Shown: positions 46,068 to 57,690, counted from the stretch's first letter. The stretch is 64,000 nucleotides of DNA from Daucus carota subsp. sativus (GCF_001625215.2 NC_030385.2:35551598-35615597), one strand, 5' to 3'. Numbers and translations: made by a program. Notes: generated by a model not told the origin, from the sequence alone.

Positions 46068-49000
46068 TCAAGAAATAATTGTGAGATTGAGAAAGAAATG
46101 TGGAATTGGTAAAGTAAGGACTTTTCTTTGTGTTGTGTGTATGAGAGTGTGTGATTGATGAAGAATCTGTGAGAAAAATTAAAGTAAAATGAATGAATGG
46201 GAAGATGAGTGCAGGGACCAGGGAGGGTCAAGTAAACACACCAGGCCGCCACTTGGGATATTTGGGCTATTTGCTGTTATTCGGTTCTGCCAACTGAGAA
46301 TTTGATACATAAATCCATGCTTTGAAAAGCGGATTCGGAAAACTAACCGGATTATAGCGTGATTAATTGAATATTCGAAAGTTTAATTAATTCAACGAGT
46401 CATGAAATCGAGATTAATCGATGATTAATTGCTATTGATCATGACTTTTGAACAGCACTAATAAATCTTGGTTGTATATTTTATTAGACTTTTTAAATTT
46501 AATAAGACAATTGACAGGTTATTAGAATTATTTTTATATTCAAATTTTTTACTGAGATAAATTATAGTTTTAGATAAATCTCAGAAAAATTTCTTTCATT
46601 TTCTTTGTCACTGGGCTGACGGCACACATTAATTTTGGGACCTCTAAAATTTTGTTCTAAAACTTTTGAAAATTATTTTAAACTTGTGGTGTACTGAGAT
46701 GTAGAAACCTCTGATGAAGGGGACCTGGAGAATCTATTCCCTGTAATCTGTGCCCCAACTATTTTTCTTTGTTGATCCTGGTTAACTACTACATATGGAG
46801 TGTATAGTATCACATCATAATTCTTTTATGAAATCAACATCACACTATAGATGATATCTGCTAATATTAAAATATTAAACTTTTTTATGAATAAGAAAAG
46901 ACTCTCCCATTCCTTTTGCAGCTATATTTGATGCACATATTCAAGATGAATAAACAGTATTTATATACATTTTTTTTCAAGTTTTTTAAATAAAAACCTA
47001 ATATATTTTAATTATTCAGAAAAGAGTAACTGGAAGTATATATCTATGCAGCTGACATGTATGCACATGGACTGACAAGACAAAAATCTTTTCTTGATTA
47101 GCAACTGCTAATTAGTAATTGCCAAATTTTTTTAATTACAATGAATAATTTTTTGCTTGCCAAGAAAAGAGACTGATAAATTGAATCTGTTGAAGTAGTG
47201 TTACTGCATTATAGAAACTAGAAAGTCCTTCTGTTGATAATTTTGTAAAGTTTCAGTGACCAATAAGTGAAGCTTACAACTTAGAAGGTACTCTGGTGAT
47301 TCAGAATTCTACTTCATTAATAGATAAACATGATTTTGGTTTTGAAGCTGCTGTTATGAGAAGACTAAGATGAAGGTTAAATTTTTGTTGATAGCCTGAA
47401 GAGACATGCATCTGCAGTATCTTCTAATTAAGCAATAACGATGGTCAATGATCTCACAATAATGCGAGTCTATGGAAGCACTGCAGATGGACTGCTCGCA
47501 AGTATATAAGAGCAATGGAAGATCAGACAGAGCAGGACATGGATGCTTAGAAAGAAGGGTAAAGATCTCATTGTTGATAAGGAGTTGAGAAGCAAGAACT
47601 GAAAACACAATCAGAAGTTAACCGGACTAACTTGAATGATTCCACCGTGAGGAAGCCTCCACCATAAAACCTCAACCTGACAGAGGATAACAAGAAAACT
47701 TTGTTTGAATAATGATGTAGCACACACTGGTGCATCAATACTGATGCTGATATTCCTCGCGTTTCAAGTTTCTCAGATTTTTGAAGGGTTGAGAGATTTC
47801 CCTTTGCTAGGTATTGTTTCTTAGACCTAGAAGTAGAAGATGAAAAGAAATACTCTACCCAAAGTTTGAAGGATTTAAATATAAAACTTCCCAAGTTTGT
47901 AGTATTGCTCATTGAATGGAATGCTTAATGGTTTGTGCTCTGAAAATATTACAAGTGGAGTCTAAGCATAGAGGGGGACTATGCGAGTCCAAGAGCCAAA
48001 TTTGCTGATCAGAAAGGAAAAAACAGCATTTCAAGGTAAGAAGCTGCAACCACATGGAAAAGAAGCTCTTCCAGAAATGATGGAAAGCCACCTATGGTAA
48101 CGAATAAGCAATATATTAGTCAAGCCAGGCATTCTGAATTTGTGATCAACAAAAATCATCAAAGCCGGCATTCACATACACTTGAAAATGAAAGTTTAGA
48201 CCTAATGACCAGCTAGAAGCACTTGAGAAAGACCATGATTGCCCTGTACATGCATTGAACACTGACGGAGGTGGAAAAGAGGGATTAAAGTTTCTTAAAG
48301 ATAGTTAATTATCTCCAGGAATTGAGAAAACTGGAACTCGGAGGGTACATCCTTAACTAGTACGTAAAAGTTCAGATTTATTGCAGTAGAATCACACGGT
48401 CCTGGTAATTGTTTCCGTGCATAATGTCACCTGGTTTAAAAAGTATCTCAAGCAAAACGGAGACCATGTTGTAAATGTGTTTAAGTGTCTCTAGTTACAT
48501 TACCAAACAAAACAGCATCACAATGATTCCTTTTAAGGTACGGATGTTCTTGATGCACCAGTTCGCAGGTATAAAAGGTAATATTCTCCTTTCAGCAATC
48601 TGGGTATAATTTGGTTTTGCATAATGTTGTTCCCCACTGTCAAGTAAGCATGCTTAGTACCATAGTTTAGTATTAATGCTGTTAACCTTTTCTTCCCACT
48701 TAATCTCAGATACCTGCCCCTTTGGCCCTTGCAGATAGATTGTCATTGTGCTCCGCATGCTTTATACCATATTAATAGTTTCAGTTTAAGTTGTTTATAT
48801 TTTTTTTTCCCACATTTCTTTCCTGCAATTCATCTTGATTCTTGTATGATCAGTTGCTTTCATTTTTGACTTTGTTTACCCCCACGTTACATTAGCCGTA
48901 AAATTTCAGTGTATTAAGATCAGCATTAGTTTTGCTAAGTTCATTTGTATTATAATCATAATTTTTCACACGTTTTGCATATGCTTCTGTGGGGCTAAAG

Positions 49001-49142
49001 CTCTTGCCTGGTTAAATTAGTACACAGAACTTGACTTGCTAACTGATTACATTTTACATATATGTAATGGACCCAGAATTAACATGCCACTGCTCAAATT
49101 TTACACTACAAAAAATATTAAAATATCCTTATGAGCCTTCTT
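46068..49142. other. 3-kb spacer, no supported gene
   Basis: 46068-46260 is the pfkB leader. The rest is A/T-rich. Minus-strand frames at 47354-48091 (60-114 residues) have no family signature, upstream TATA or conserved splice pattern that I can see. They could belong to a non-coding transcript or an old repeat. Confidence 0.45.
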
Positions 49143-49148
49143 TATAAA
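49143..49148 (+). promoter_or_regulatory. TATA box of CYP94A-like gene 1
   Basis: TATAAA 86 bases before the ATG at 49229, similar in place to the other two P450 genes. Confidence 0.6.
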
Positions 49149-49228
49149 CAGATTCTGCGGAACAAACCTTCTCCACACTCTTCAGTAAACTCATTCCACA
49201 TAAATTTTTTCGAAAACACTGAATCACC

Positions 49229-50779
49229 ATGTTGGCTTATCCTGATCTTTCATATTCACTCTTGTATTGCCTCATTACTGTTCTACTCTTCTATCTAATA
49301 AACAACTTCACCTCGATTTTTAAATGTCTGTTTCCTTCAGAAGCAAGTAAACTACCAAGATCATTTCCAATCATTGGCTCGTACTTCTCCATTATCAAAA
49401 ACATCCCTCAGTTTAGCGTTTGGACTGCTAATATAGTTAATTCTCAACCCTCTTCAACTTTTGTCCTCCATCGTGCTCTTGGCCACCGGCAAGTCATTAC
49501 TTCAAATCCAGCTAATGTTAAACATATACTAAAAACCAATTTTCATGTCTACCAAAAGGGCACTTTTGGATCAAGAGTTATGCATGATTTTCTAGGCCAC
49601 GGCATCTTTAACGTGGATGGTGATACTTGGAGATTTCAAAGACAACTTTCTAGCCATGAATTCAATACTAAATCTCTTAGGAAGTTTGTGGGAACGGTGG
49701 TAGATACAGAGCTCTGCGACAGACTTATTCCAATATTGTTCAAGGCTGCAAAAGAAGAAGAGAGTCTTGATTTTCAGGACATACTTCAGAGATTCGCTTT
49801 TGACAATATTTGTAACATCGCTTTTGGCTATGATCCAGAGTACTTATTACCGTCTCTTCCAGACGTAAAATTTGCAGTTGCATTTGAGAATGCTACTACA
49901 CTTATCAGCAAAAGATTCCAGTACATTATACCATTAGTTTGGAAAGTACAAAAGTTTTTTGACACCGGTGCTGAAAAAGTGCTAAGAAAATCTATTGAGG
50001 AAGTTCGTGATTTTGCTAGAAAAGTCATGATGGAGAAGAGGGAAGTACTGCAAGAAAAATCAAAGCTACAATCTGTGGATCTTTTATCAAGATTCTTGAG
50101 CTCCGGTCACTCAGACGAGGTGTTTGTTACAGATATAGTCATAAGTTTTATACTCGCTGGACGTGACACAACTTCAGCTGTATTGACATGGTTCTTTTAT
50201 CTCATTGCAAAATATCCGCATGTGGAGAATGAGATTTTGGCTGAGATTAATGACAAGAAGTTTGAAAAGAACTCGGAGTCTTCTGCTTATAATGAAGTGA
50301 AAGATATGATATACACTCATGCAGCACTTTGTGAGAGTATGAGACTCTACCCGCCTGTTCCCACAGACAACAAACAAGCAATGAAAGATGATGTGTTGCC
50401 GGATGGAACACATGTGTACAAGGGTGATAGAGTACTTTACCATCCTTATGCAATGGGGCGGTCCGAGAAGCTGTGGGGATCAGATTGGCCTGAATTTAGG
50501 CCAGAGAGGTGGCTTGAGAGGGACACTGTGACCGAAAAGTGGTGCGTTATTAGCAGGGATCAGTACACTTATCCTGTTTTTCAAGCAGGGCCAAGGGTGT
50601 GTCTTGGTAAAGAAATGGCTTTCTTGCAGATGAAGAGGGTGGTTGCTGGAATTCTTCCAGCATTTAGGGTGATTCCAGTGATTGAGAAAGGGAAGGAACC
50701 AGTTTTTATATCTTACCTGACCGCTAAAATGCAAGGGGGCTTTCCAGTGAGAATACAACCAAGAGTTTCTAATACCTAA
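49229..50779 (+). CDS. CYP94A: CYP94A-like cytochrome P450, tandem copy 1
   Basis: Intronless, 516 residues, as is usual for the CYP94 family: ER-bound monooxygenases that mostly oxidise the omega end of fatty acids. CYP94B/C members act on jasmonoyl-isoleucine. Membrane anchor about 8-30, proline-rich hinge LPRSFPIIGSY (42-52), I-helix AGRDTT (310-315), ExxR at E369-R372, FRPERW (423-428), heme loop FQAGPRVCLG with C458. DFQDILQRFAFDNICNIAFG and the heme loop resemble, as I recall, CYP94A1 of Vicia, so a fatty-acid hydroxylase role (cutin, defence signals) is more likely than JA-Ile turnover. The substrate is not proven. All key residues are intact. Confidence 0.92.
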   Translation: MLAYPDLSYSLLYCLITVLLFYLINNFTSIFKCLFPSEASKLPRSFPIIGSYFSIIKNIPQFSVWTANIVNSQPSSTFVLHRALGHRQVITSNPANVKHILKTNFHVYQKGTFGSRVMHDFLGHGIFNVDGDTWRFQRQLSSHEFNTKSLRKFVGTVVDTELCDRLIPILFKAAKEEESLDFQDILQRFAFDNICNIAFGYDPEYLLPSLPDVKFAVAFENATTLISKRFQYIIPLVWKVQKFFDTGAEKVLRKSIEEVRDFARKVMMEKREVLQEKSKLQSVDLLSRFLSSGHSDEVFVTDIVISFILAGRDTTSAVLTWFFYLIAKYPHVENEILAEINDKKFEKNSESSAYNEVKDMIYTHAALCESMRLYPPVPTDNKQAMKDDVLPDGTHVYKGDRVLYHPYAMGRSEKLWGSDWPEFRPERWLERDTVTEKWCVISRDQYTYPVFQAGPRVCLGKEMAFLQMKRVVAGILPAFRVIPVIEKGKEPVFISYLTAKMQGGFPVRIQPRVSNT

Positions 50780-51754
50780 AATTGATTTGATTAGTTTATT
50801 ACTTCAGTTTTCTTTGTAGTAACAGTCATTATTTGTAGAGTAAACCATAAATAATATCCAGTCGTGATATTATTGCCAGCTCTGAATCAAGTACCAATGT
50901 ACCGGGTAGCGGTCCACAGCAATCAGTTGTTGTGGAGCGCTTACCCAACATACAGATCCTGAGCCGTTGGATGCATATCCAGCGGCCAGGATCATATTAA
51001 AATTTTAATATGTCCAGCGCTTTTTTAGCGTTGGACAGGGATTCCTAAAATTATTTGTTATCAAGGGTGACGCGCTGCAAGGGTGGAATTATCAAGAAAA
51101 AACCTCACTTCCTAAAATTATTTGTTAAAGCGAGTAGCCTGAGGCCCTGAGATAAGTGTTTATATCATCAGCGCTTAGCTTGGTATTTTCTAATTTTCTC
51201 TTCTAGAACGTCATATCTGTACATATATTCCCATCCTTTCGTGTGTGAGTTGAATATCATCAATATTAATAAATCATCATCCTTGTCGTCTTCGAAAAAG
51301 TCCAGCTCTGTCATTTGTCAGTTTCACCGACGATTTGCAGATAAGTTATGCTGTCCCTTTCTTGGTCTTCAGTGCACTACTTCACTACTTGCAGTATTTG
51401 AGAGTCTTTTTTGTCCGGAGCATTTTAATTGGTGTGGTTGTTGTATATGCAGGGGGTCCACCATTATTAAGAAACAAGCGTCAATCAAAACGATATATAT
51501 AAATATAATTGCGAAAGCTGAATCTGTTTGTTTCAAGGCAAAAGACAGTGAATTTTAGACAAGGGCTCCTCTGTTTAGACCATCATAACAGTTAGACTGT
51601 ACAAAACAGTTTGGTATTTTTATGTAGTCATTGCTTACGATTTTTTTATGTCCATGTGAAGTGTGAACGATCCAATCTGTTTCTAGTCAAGTACAATACA
51701 ATTTCACTATCACACGGATTAATGATTGCCACATATCTATGTTGAGGATATCAC
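50780..51754. other. Spacer between P450 genes 1 and 2
   Basis: It includes a short palindromic stretch around 50992-51012 (ATATTAAAATTTTAATAT) flanked by GC-rich CCAGCG words near 50979 and 51013, possibly a small transposon relic. The frame 51241-51558 has no domain and is not called. Confidence 0.45.
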
Positions 51755-51760
51755 TATAAA
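51755..51760 (+). promoter_or_regulatory. TATA box of CYP94A-like gene 2
   Basis: TATAAA 94 bases before the ATG at 51849. It falls inside the frame that could extend the protein upstream to 51726, which shows that the longer start is not used. Confidence 0.6.
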
Positions 51761-51848
51761 TGTCGACTTTATAAATCACCCAATCTTCAGGCCTCATCTT
51801 CTGAACCAAATTTACACAAACAAGAAATACCAGAACCACCGATTCACC

Positions 51849-53393
51849 ATGTTAGCTCATCTTGAGTTTTCGACTTCACTCTTGTATTGCATCGCCACTT
51901 TTCTACTGTTTTATCTAGTTAAAAACTTCAGCTCAATCTTGAAAGGGCTGTTTCCCTCAAAAGCAAGTAAGCTTCCCAGATCATATCCGATTGTTGGTTC
52001 ATACTTCTCGATAATAAGAAACATCCATCGCTTCGTCGATTGGTCTGCAAATATAGTCAATTCTCAGCCCTCTTCGACTTTCATCCTCCATCGCGGCGTT
52101 GGCCAACGACAGATCTTTACTGCTAATCCAGCTAATGTCCAGCATATGCTGAAAACCAAGTTTCATGTCTACCAAAAGGGTATTTTTGGATCAAGAGTTA
52201 TGCATGATTTTCTAGGCCATGGCATCTTTAATGTCGATGGGGAGTCTTGGAAGTTCCAAAGGCAGATCTCTAGCTATGAATTTAATACCAAATCTCTTAG
52301 GAAGTTTGTGGAAACGGTGGTAGATACAGAGCTCTCTGACAGGCTTGTTCCCATCTTGAACAAGGCCGCGAGAACAGAAGAGGTTCTTGATTTCCAGGAC
52401 ATACTTGAGAGATTTGCTTTTGACAACATATGTAACATTGCTTTTGGTTATGATCCAGAGTATTTGTTACCGTCTCTGCCAGAAGCAAAATTTGCAGTTG
52501 CTTTTGAGAATGCTACTACTCTTATTAGCAAAAGATTCAGATATATTATGACATTAGTCTGGAAAGTGCAAAAGGCTTTCGACATCGGACCTGAAAAACA
52601 GCTAAGAAAATCTACTGAAGAAGTTCGTGAATTTGCCCGAAAAGTCATGATGGAGAAAAGGCAAGAACTGGAAGAAAAATCAGAGCTACAATCTGTGGAT
52701 CTTTTATCAAGATTCTTGAGCTCCGGTCACTCAGACGAGGTGTTTGTTACTGATATAGTTATAAGCTTTATACTTGCGGGGCGTGACACAACTTCAGCAG
52801 CACTGACATGGTTCTTTTATCTCATTGCAAATCATCCGGAGGCGGAGAGTAAGATTTTAGCTGAGATTAATGACAAGAATTTTGAGAAGAACTCAGAGTC
52901 TTCTGCTTATAATGAAGTGAAAGACATGATATACACTCATGCTGCACTTTGTGAGAGCATGAGACTCTACCCGCCTGTTCCCACAGATGGAAAACAAGCA
53001 ATGGAGGATGATGTGTTGCCGGATGGAACACGTATTTACAAGTATGACAGAGTATCTTACCATCCTTACGCAATGGGGCGGTCAGAGAAGCTATGGGGGT
53101 CAGATTGGCAAGAATTTAGGCCTGAGAGGTGGCTTGAGAAGGATAGCGTGACTGGAAAGTGGTGCTTTATTGGCCGAGATCAGTATACTTATCCTGTTTT
53201 TCAAGCAGGGCCAAGGGTGTGTCTTGGTAAAGAAATGGCTTTCTTGCAAATGAAGAGGGTGGTTGCTGGAGTTCTGCCGGCATTCAGGGTGATTCCGGTG
53301 ATTGAGAAAGGGAAGGAACCGGTTTATATATCTTTCCTGACAGCAAAAATGCAAGGGGGTTTTCCGGTGAGGATTCAGAAGAGGATTTTCTAA
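51849..53393 (+). CDS. CYP94A: CYP94A-like cytochrome P450, tandem copy 2
   Basis: 514 residues, intronless. The frame is open for 41 further codons upstream, but I start at 51849 because MLAHLEFSTSLLYC aligns with the starts of copies 1 and 3, the context (TTCACCATG) matches theirs, and a TATA box lies at 51755. It has the same landmarks: hinge LPRSYPIVGSY, I-helix AGRDTT, ExxR, FRPERW and heme C458. The N-terminal half follows copy 1 (FGSRVMHDFLGHGIFNVDG), while parts of the C-terminal half follow copy 3 (ANHPxAESKILAEINDKNF, VTGKWCFIGRDQY), which suggests sequence exchange. Function as for copy 1. The substrate may differ. Confidence 0.92.
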   Translation: MLAHLEFSTSLLYCIATFLLFYLVKNFSSILKGLFPSKASKLPRSYPIVGSYFSIIRNIHRFVDWSANIVNSQPSSTFILHRGVGQRQIFTANPANVQHMLKTKFHVYQKGIFGSRVMHDFLGHGIFNVDGESWKFQRQISSYEFNTKSLRKFVETVVDTELSDRLVPILNKAARTEEVLDFQDILERFAFDNICNIAFGYDPEYLLPSLPEAKFAVAFENATTLISKRFRYIMTLVWKVQKAFDIGPEKQLRKSTEEVREFARKVMMEKRQELEEKSELQSVDLLSRFLSSGHSDEVFVTDIVISFILAGRDTTSAALTWFFYLIANHPEAESKILAEINDKNFEKNSESSAYNEVKDMIYTHAALCESMRLYPPVPTDGKQAMEDDVLPDGTRIYKYDRVSYHPYAMGRSEKLWGSDWQEFRPERWLEKDSVTGKWCFIGRDQYTYPVFQAGPRVCLGKEMAFLQMKRVVAGVLPAFRVIPVIEKGKEPVYISFLTAKMQGGFPVRIQKRIF

Positions 53394-54608
53394 TACTAAA
53401 CTTGATCCGAACAATGTATTACCTTTGTTTTCTCTGTAGTTGTTATCATTATTGGAATGTTTAATGTTTAATGTATCATAATCCTAATAAATGTGTTGTA
53501 ATTTTATAAAACTAGCATAATCCTTATAAATGTGCTGTCCCTCTCACTCTACTGTTGTTAATTTCACAAACCATGATGTGCGGAACTTATTTTACAGTGT
53601 CTGTTTCTAGAATGGTGATGCTATGCATTCTTAAACGATTTACAGCATCTTCGTTCTTCAAACGATTGCAAGGAGCTTCTTGTTTGTCGAATGACTTAAA
53701 TGGTTTTCCTAAATTTTATTTGATGTTCTGAACATTGAAAGGATGTGCACTATGGTAGCTCTGTCAGCGTAGAAATACAATTTCACTCCATCGAAGAAAT
53801 ATCGGGACCATTTAGATTATGATTAGAATGAAAATGAGAGGTACGAGAATAAGAATAAATGAAAATGATACTATAAAATCTTAAATATGGTTAAAGAATG
53901 ATTCAGAGAATGAGACTTCACATATGAGTTTCAATTCTCTTTAATCATACGTTTTCTTAATCTGTCTTAAGGAGTATCATAAAACAAAAAAAAATGGCCG
54001 TTTGATAAAAATGTTCATCTTATCATATAATATTGCAGTTCAAATGAAGAAATTATTAACATTTATGTAGGGCCGATCCTTGGATATTTAAAATCTCAAG
54101 AAAAAAAAAATGTTTCATAATATTGGAAAAAAGCGTAAAATCAATAATATTTATATCACCTCAAACAAATGAAAAAAAATATTCTAACAAATCAATATTT
54201 TAGCAAAGGGAACAATAGTAGATATAGAATATTATAGAATCATCTTTAATTAATTATTCTTAAAAAAATTACATTTACTTATTTTTAAAAATAAGGTGAA
54301 CCAATCACGGGGATATAGATCAAGGATGTGAGGGACCTGCTACAATATGTATATTTAAACGTGTTCTGTTTTTTATCTGGCATTTGACTCGTAAGAAGTA
54401 TAATATGACTTGTGTGCCGTATCGCTGGTGCAGGTCTGGTCTTCGAACCTTTTTCGTGCCTGCTTCTTTCATAATGAGATGTTCTGAGCTTCTTCGAATC
54501 TGCTTCTTTCACACTAAAAGATTCTTCATTGAATAGTAAGATTAAAACACACCTCACTTGCTTACATTATCAATACATCATCTGATAGCACCTGCAACTT
54601 CACTGCTC
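53394..54608. other. Spacer between P450 genes 2 and 3
   Basis: A/T-rich, no gene seen. TAGGGCCGATCC near 54067 resembles a hAT terminus, but no partner end was found. Confidence 0.45.
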
Positions 54609-54616
54609 TATAAATA
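54609..54616 (+). promoter_or_regulatory. TATA box of CYP94A-like gene 3
   Basis: TATAAATA 67 bases before the ATG at 54676. Confidence 0.6.
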
Positions 54617-54675
54617 TCGGCTGCAGAGCCAAACATAACCACTCATCTTCTAAATATCACAAATATTTCATCACC

Positions 54676-56217
54676 ATGTTAGCTGATCTAAATCTCTCCA
54701 CTTCACTGTTATATTGCCTCGCAACATTTCTCACCTTATATGCAATCACAAACTTCAACTCCATTCGCAGAGGCCTGTTCCCTTCGAAACAAAGCAAGCT
54801 CCCCAGATCATTTCCGCTCATTGGATCATACTTATCACTTATCAAACACATTCATCATTTCAGCGATTGGTCTGCAACTATAGTGAATTCTCAGCCCTCT
54901 TCGACGTTTATTCTCCACCGCGCTCTAGGCCAACGCATGGTCATTACTGCGAATCCAGCTAACGTGGAGCACATACTTAAAACCAATTTTCATGTCTATC
55001 AGAAGGGCACTTCTGTGACAGCGCTGGCCTATGATTTTCTAGGACGTGGCATTTTTAACGTCGATGGAGATTGGTGGAAGTTTCAGAGGCAAGTTGCTAG
55101 CCATGAATTCAAGACTAAATCTTTAAGGAATTTTGTGGAGACGGTGGTTGATACGGAGCTTTCAAACCGCCTTCTGCCCCTCATGAAAAACGCGGCTGTG
55201 GAAGAAATTGTTCTTGATTTTCAGGACATACTTTTCAGATTTGCTTTTGACAACATTTGTAACATCGCTTTTGGCTATGATCCTGAGTATCTATTGCCTT
55301 CTCTGCCTGAGGCGAAATTCGCTGTTGCATTTGAGAACACTACAATGCTTATTACCAAAAGGTTTAGGCAAATTTCACCGTTAGTTTGGAAGATTCTAAA
55401 GTTTTTCAACACGGGGTTTGAGAAAGAACTGAAAAATTCTGTTGAAGAGGTTCGCGAGTTTGCTAGAAAAGTCTTGAGGGAGAAAAAGAAAGAACTAGAC
55501 GAAAAATCAGAGTTACAAACTGATGATCTTTTATCAAGATTCTTGAGCTCCGGTCACTCAGACGAGGTGTTTGTTATAGATATTGTCATAAGTTTCATAC
55601 TTGCTGGCCGTGACACGACTTCAGCAGCACTGACATGGTTCTTTTATCTCATTGCAAATCATCCGGACGCAGAGAGCAAGATTTTAGCTGAGATTAATGA
55701 CAAGAATTTTGAGAAGAACTCGGAGTCTTCTGCTTATAATGAAGTGAAAGACATGATGTACACTCATGCGGCACTTTGTGAGAGTATGAGACTTTATCCG
55801 CCTGTTCCAACAGACGGAAAACAAGTGATGGAAGATGATGTGATGCCAGATGGAACGCGTGTGTACAAGAATGATCGAGTGATTTACCATCCTTATGCAA
55901 TGGGGAGGTCCGAGAAGCTGTGGGGATCAGATTGGCGTGAATTTAGGCCAGAGAGGTGGCTTGAGAGGGATGGTGTGACAGGGAAGTGGTGCTTTATAGG
56001 CAGAGATCAGTATAGTTACCCTGTTTTTCAAGCAGGGCCGAGGGTGTGTCTTGGTAAGGAAATGGCTTTCTTGCAGATGAAGAGGGTGGTTGCCAGAGTT
56101 CTGCCAGCATTCAGGGTGATTCCGGTGATTGAAGAAGGGACAGAGCCGGTGTATACAGCTTACTTGACGGCTAAGATGCATGGTGGTTTTCCGGTGAGGA
56201 TACAGCAAAGGGCTTAG
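54676..56217 (+). CDS. CYP94A: CYP94A-like cytochrome P450, tandem copy 3
   Basis: 513 residues, intronless, complete. Membrane anchor, hinge LPRSFPLIGSY, I-helix AGRDTT, ExxR, FRPERW and heme ligand C458 are all present. It differs most from copies 1 and 2 in the B-C region, which often lines the substrate pocket in P450s: here KGTSVTALAYDFLGRGIFN in place of KG(T/I)FGSRVMHDFLGHGIFN. This form (KGTxxTxxxxDFLGxGIFN) is nearer to the Vicia CYP94A1 type as I recall it, so copy 3 may keep the ancestral pocket. Reaction: probably omega or in-chain hydroxylation of fatty acids at the ER, inferred from family. Confidence 0.92.
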   Translation: MLADLNLSTSLLYCLATFLTLYAITNFNSIRRGLFPSKQSKLPRSFPLIGSYLSLIKHIHHFSDWSATIVNSQPSSTFILHRALGQRMVITANPANVEHILKTNFHVYQKGTSVTALAYDFLGRGIFNVDGDWWKFQRQVASHEFKTKSLRNFVETVVDTELSNRLLPLMKNAAVEEIVLDFQDILFRFAFDNICNIAFGYDPEYLLPSLPEAKFAVAFENTTMLITKRFRQISPLVWKILKFFNTGFEKELKNSVEEVREFARKVLREKKKELDEKSELQTDDLLSRFLSSGHSDEVFVIDIVISFILAGRDTTSAALTWFFYLIANHPDAESKILAEINDKNFEKNSESSAYNEVKDMMYTHAALCESMRLYPPVPTDGKQVMEDDVMPDGTRVYKNDRVIYHPYAMGRSEKLWGSDWREFRPERWLERDGVTGKWCFIGRDQYSYPVFQAGPRVCLGKEMAFLQMKRVVARVLPAFRVIPVIEEGTEPVYTAYLTAKMHGGFPVRIQQRA

Positions 56218-57029
56218 TTATAGAACAATATTTTACGGAAGTCCTAAATGCGTGTCGATCAAAACCATCAATATATAGAAATATATAAAAATGAGAGCGA
56301 CGGAGAGAATATGAGAATACGATGCACCTTTCAGTTATGAAAAATAGTATTGCAGTTGATTTGCAGTTACAGAAAGTATTGATTCAAGTCTTTTGATTGG
56401 TCCATGGGTTTGTTCTCAATCTGCATTTGTTGTTGGCTATCAAAAACAATAGTTCAGTGTTGATTTTACTTCCAGCTCCAGATTTGTATTACCTACATAT
56501 GGCCTTGGTTCTCTCTCAACAGATTATTTTATATTTGGCACAACGTTTTGCCACATACTTACTTGTCTTATCTCTGTTTTCCCCCTTTTGCAATAAGAAA
56601 AGTAAAATAAAATAATAAAGACTTTCTTGTCCTTGATAATTGAGTCCAGATAAATTCAATTTATGAATTCGAATCTTATAATCTCCTAATCTTAATAATT
56701 GAGTCCAGATTTATTTAATTATGAGTGACTGCAGTCGAGAAATCTTGCGACGTATTTCCTAAAGAATAAGTATGCACAAAAAACCGGTTTCAAAAATTGA
56801 ATATCATGACCTCTACAGGTGTTGACCTTGTTCGAATGGTCACAACTGTCTTCCCCTTAACTCCCACCTGGCCACCCCTTACCTCCAACCAAAATTTTCG
56901 TAATCAAAATTTAGTAATGTTAGTAAAATTTGTATATAAATATTCGGAGCCAGTATCGTCTTTTTACATCAAACATTGATCTACCAAAAATTATACCACC
57001 TTCATACATTCCTCATCGCACTTGCAACA
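56218..57029. other. Spacer before the inhibitor gene
   Basis: No gene seen. A repeated phrase TAATTGAGTCCAGAT(A/T)(A/T)AT occurs at about 56637 and 56696. Confidence 0.45.
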
Positions 57030-57690
57030 ATGAGCGGAGTCTGTGCAGGTAAGCAACACCGCACCAGTATGAAAAATATTTTGTGTATATAATTGCATAC
57101 AGAATTGGGTACATAATAACATGTAACAGGTTTTAATTGGAATGGGCTCCTGTATTCATATGAACCACCCCAACTAAAACCATTCACCTCAATTGTCACG
57201 TCATTATATACAAGTTTTATGTACACAATTATTCATTAGTATATACAAACATTTCGAAGTTATATAAATCACTTCAATTCAGAAACAGATGAGCTTTTGA
57301 ATACAAATTTTCACCGTCCGAGTACTCGATTAAATGGGTAGATTATTAATATATAAATATTCAGAAGAGCATGTCGACTTTTACAACTGTATTAACATGA
57401 TGCATTAATTCCTGTCACCGGTTACATGTGACACAATCTTGATGTGTGATTAAGCTTGATTTACGATAATTTTGGTATATACGTTTACAGGTGTTGGAAA
57501 GAGTTCATGGCCGGAGCTACTAGGGGCGAAGGGAGAGGCAGCGGCGGCGATAATATCGGCCAACAATCCGACTCTTAGGGTTCAAATAATTGAAGAAGGA
57601 ATGGTGGTGACTCAAGAATTTCGGTGCAATAGGGTTCGAGTTTGGGTTAACAAGTTCGGCATCGTCACACTTGTTCCGCGACTCGGTTAA
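57030..57690 (+). CDS. Potato inhibitor I family serine-protease inhibitor
   Basis: Two exons, 57030-57048 (19 nt) and 57491-57690, with GT-AG ends give a 72-residue protein beginning MSGVCAGVGKSSWPELLG. Potato inhibitor I proteins (PR-6) block serine proteases of insects and microbes and are commonly wound- and jasmonate-induced. Family marks are KSSWPELLG, the binding-loop frame and CNRVRVWVNKFG. By alignment to eglin-type loops (VTLDLR), the residues at the cut site are Gln-Glu (VTQEFR), so the usual Leu, Met or Lys at P1 is missing and target choice may be unusual. There is no signal peptide, common for this family in vegetative tissues. A short first exon is easily missed, and the frame upstream of exon 2 is not the true start. 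Confidence 0.88.

Noticed and set aside
47354-48091. Minus-strand frames in the 46-49 kb spacer as genes
   Set aside because: No motif, no promoter element, no splice pattern and biased composition. Kept only as part of the spacer.
51241-51558. 105-residue frame between P450 copies 1 and 2
   Set aside because: It starts in a low-complexity Ser/Lys stretch and shows no family feature.
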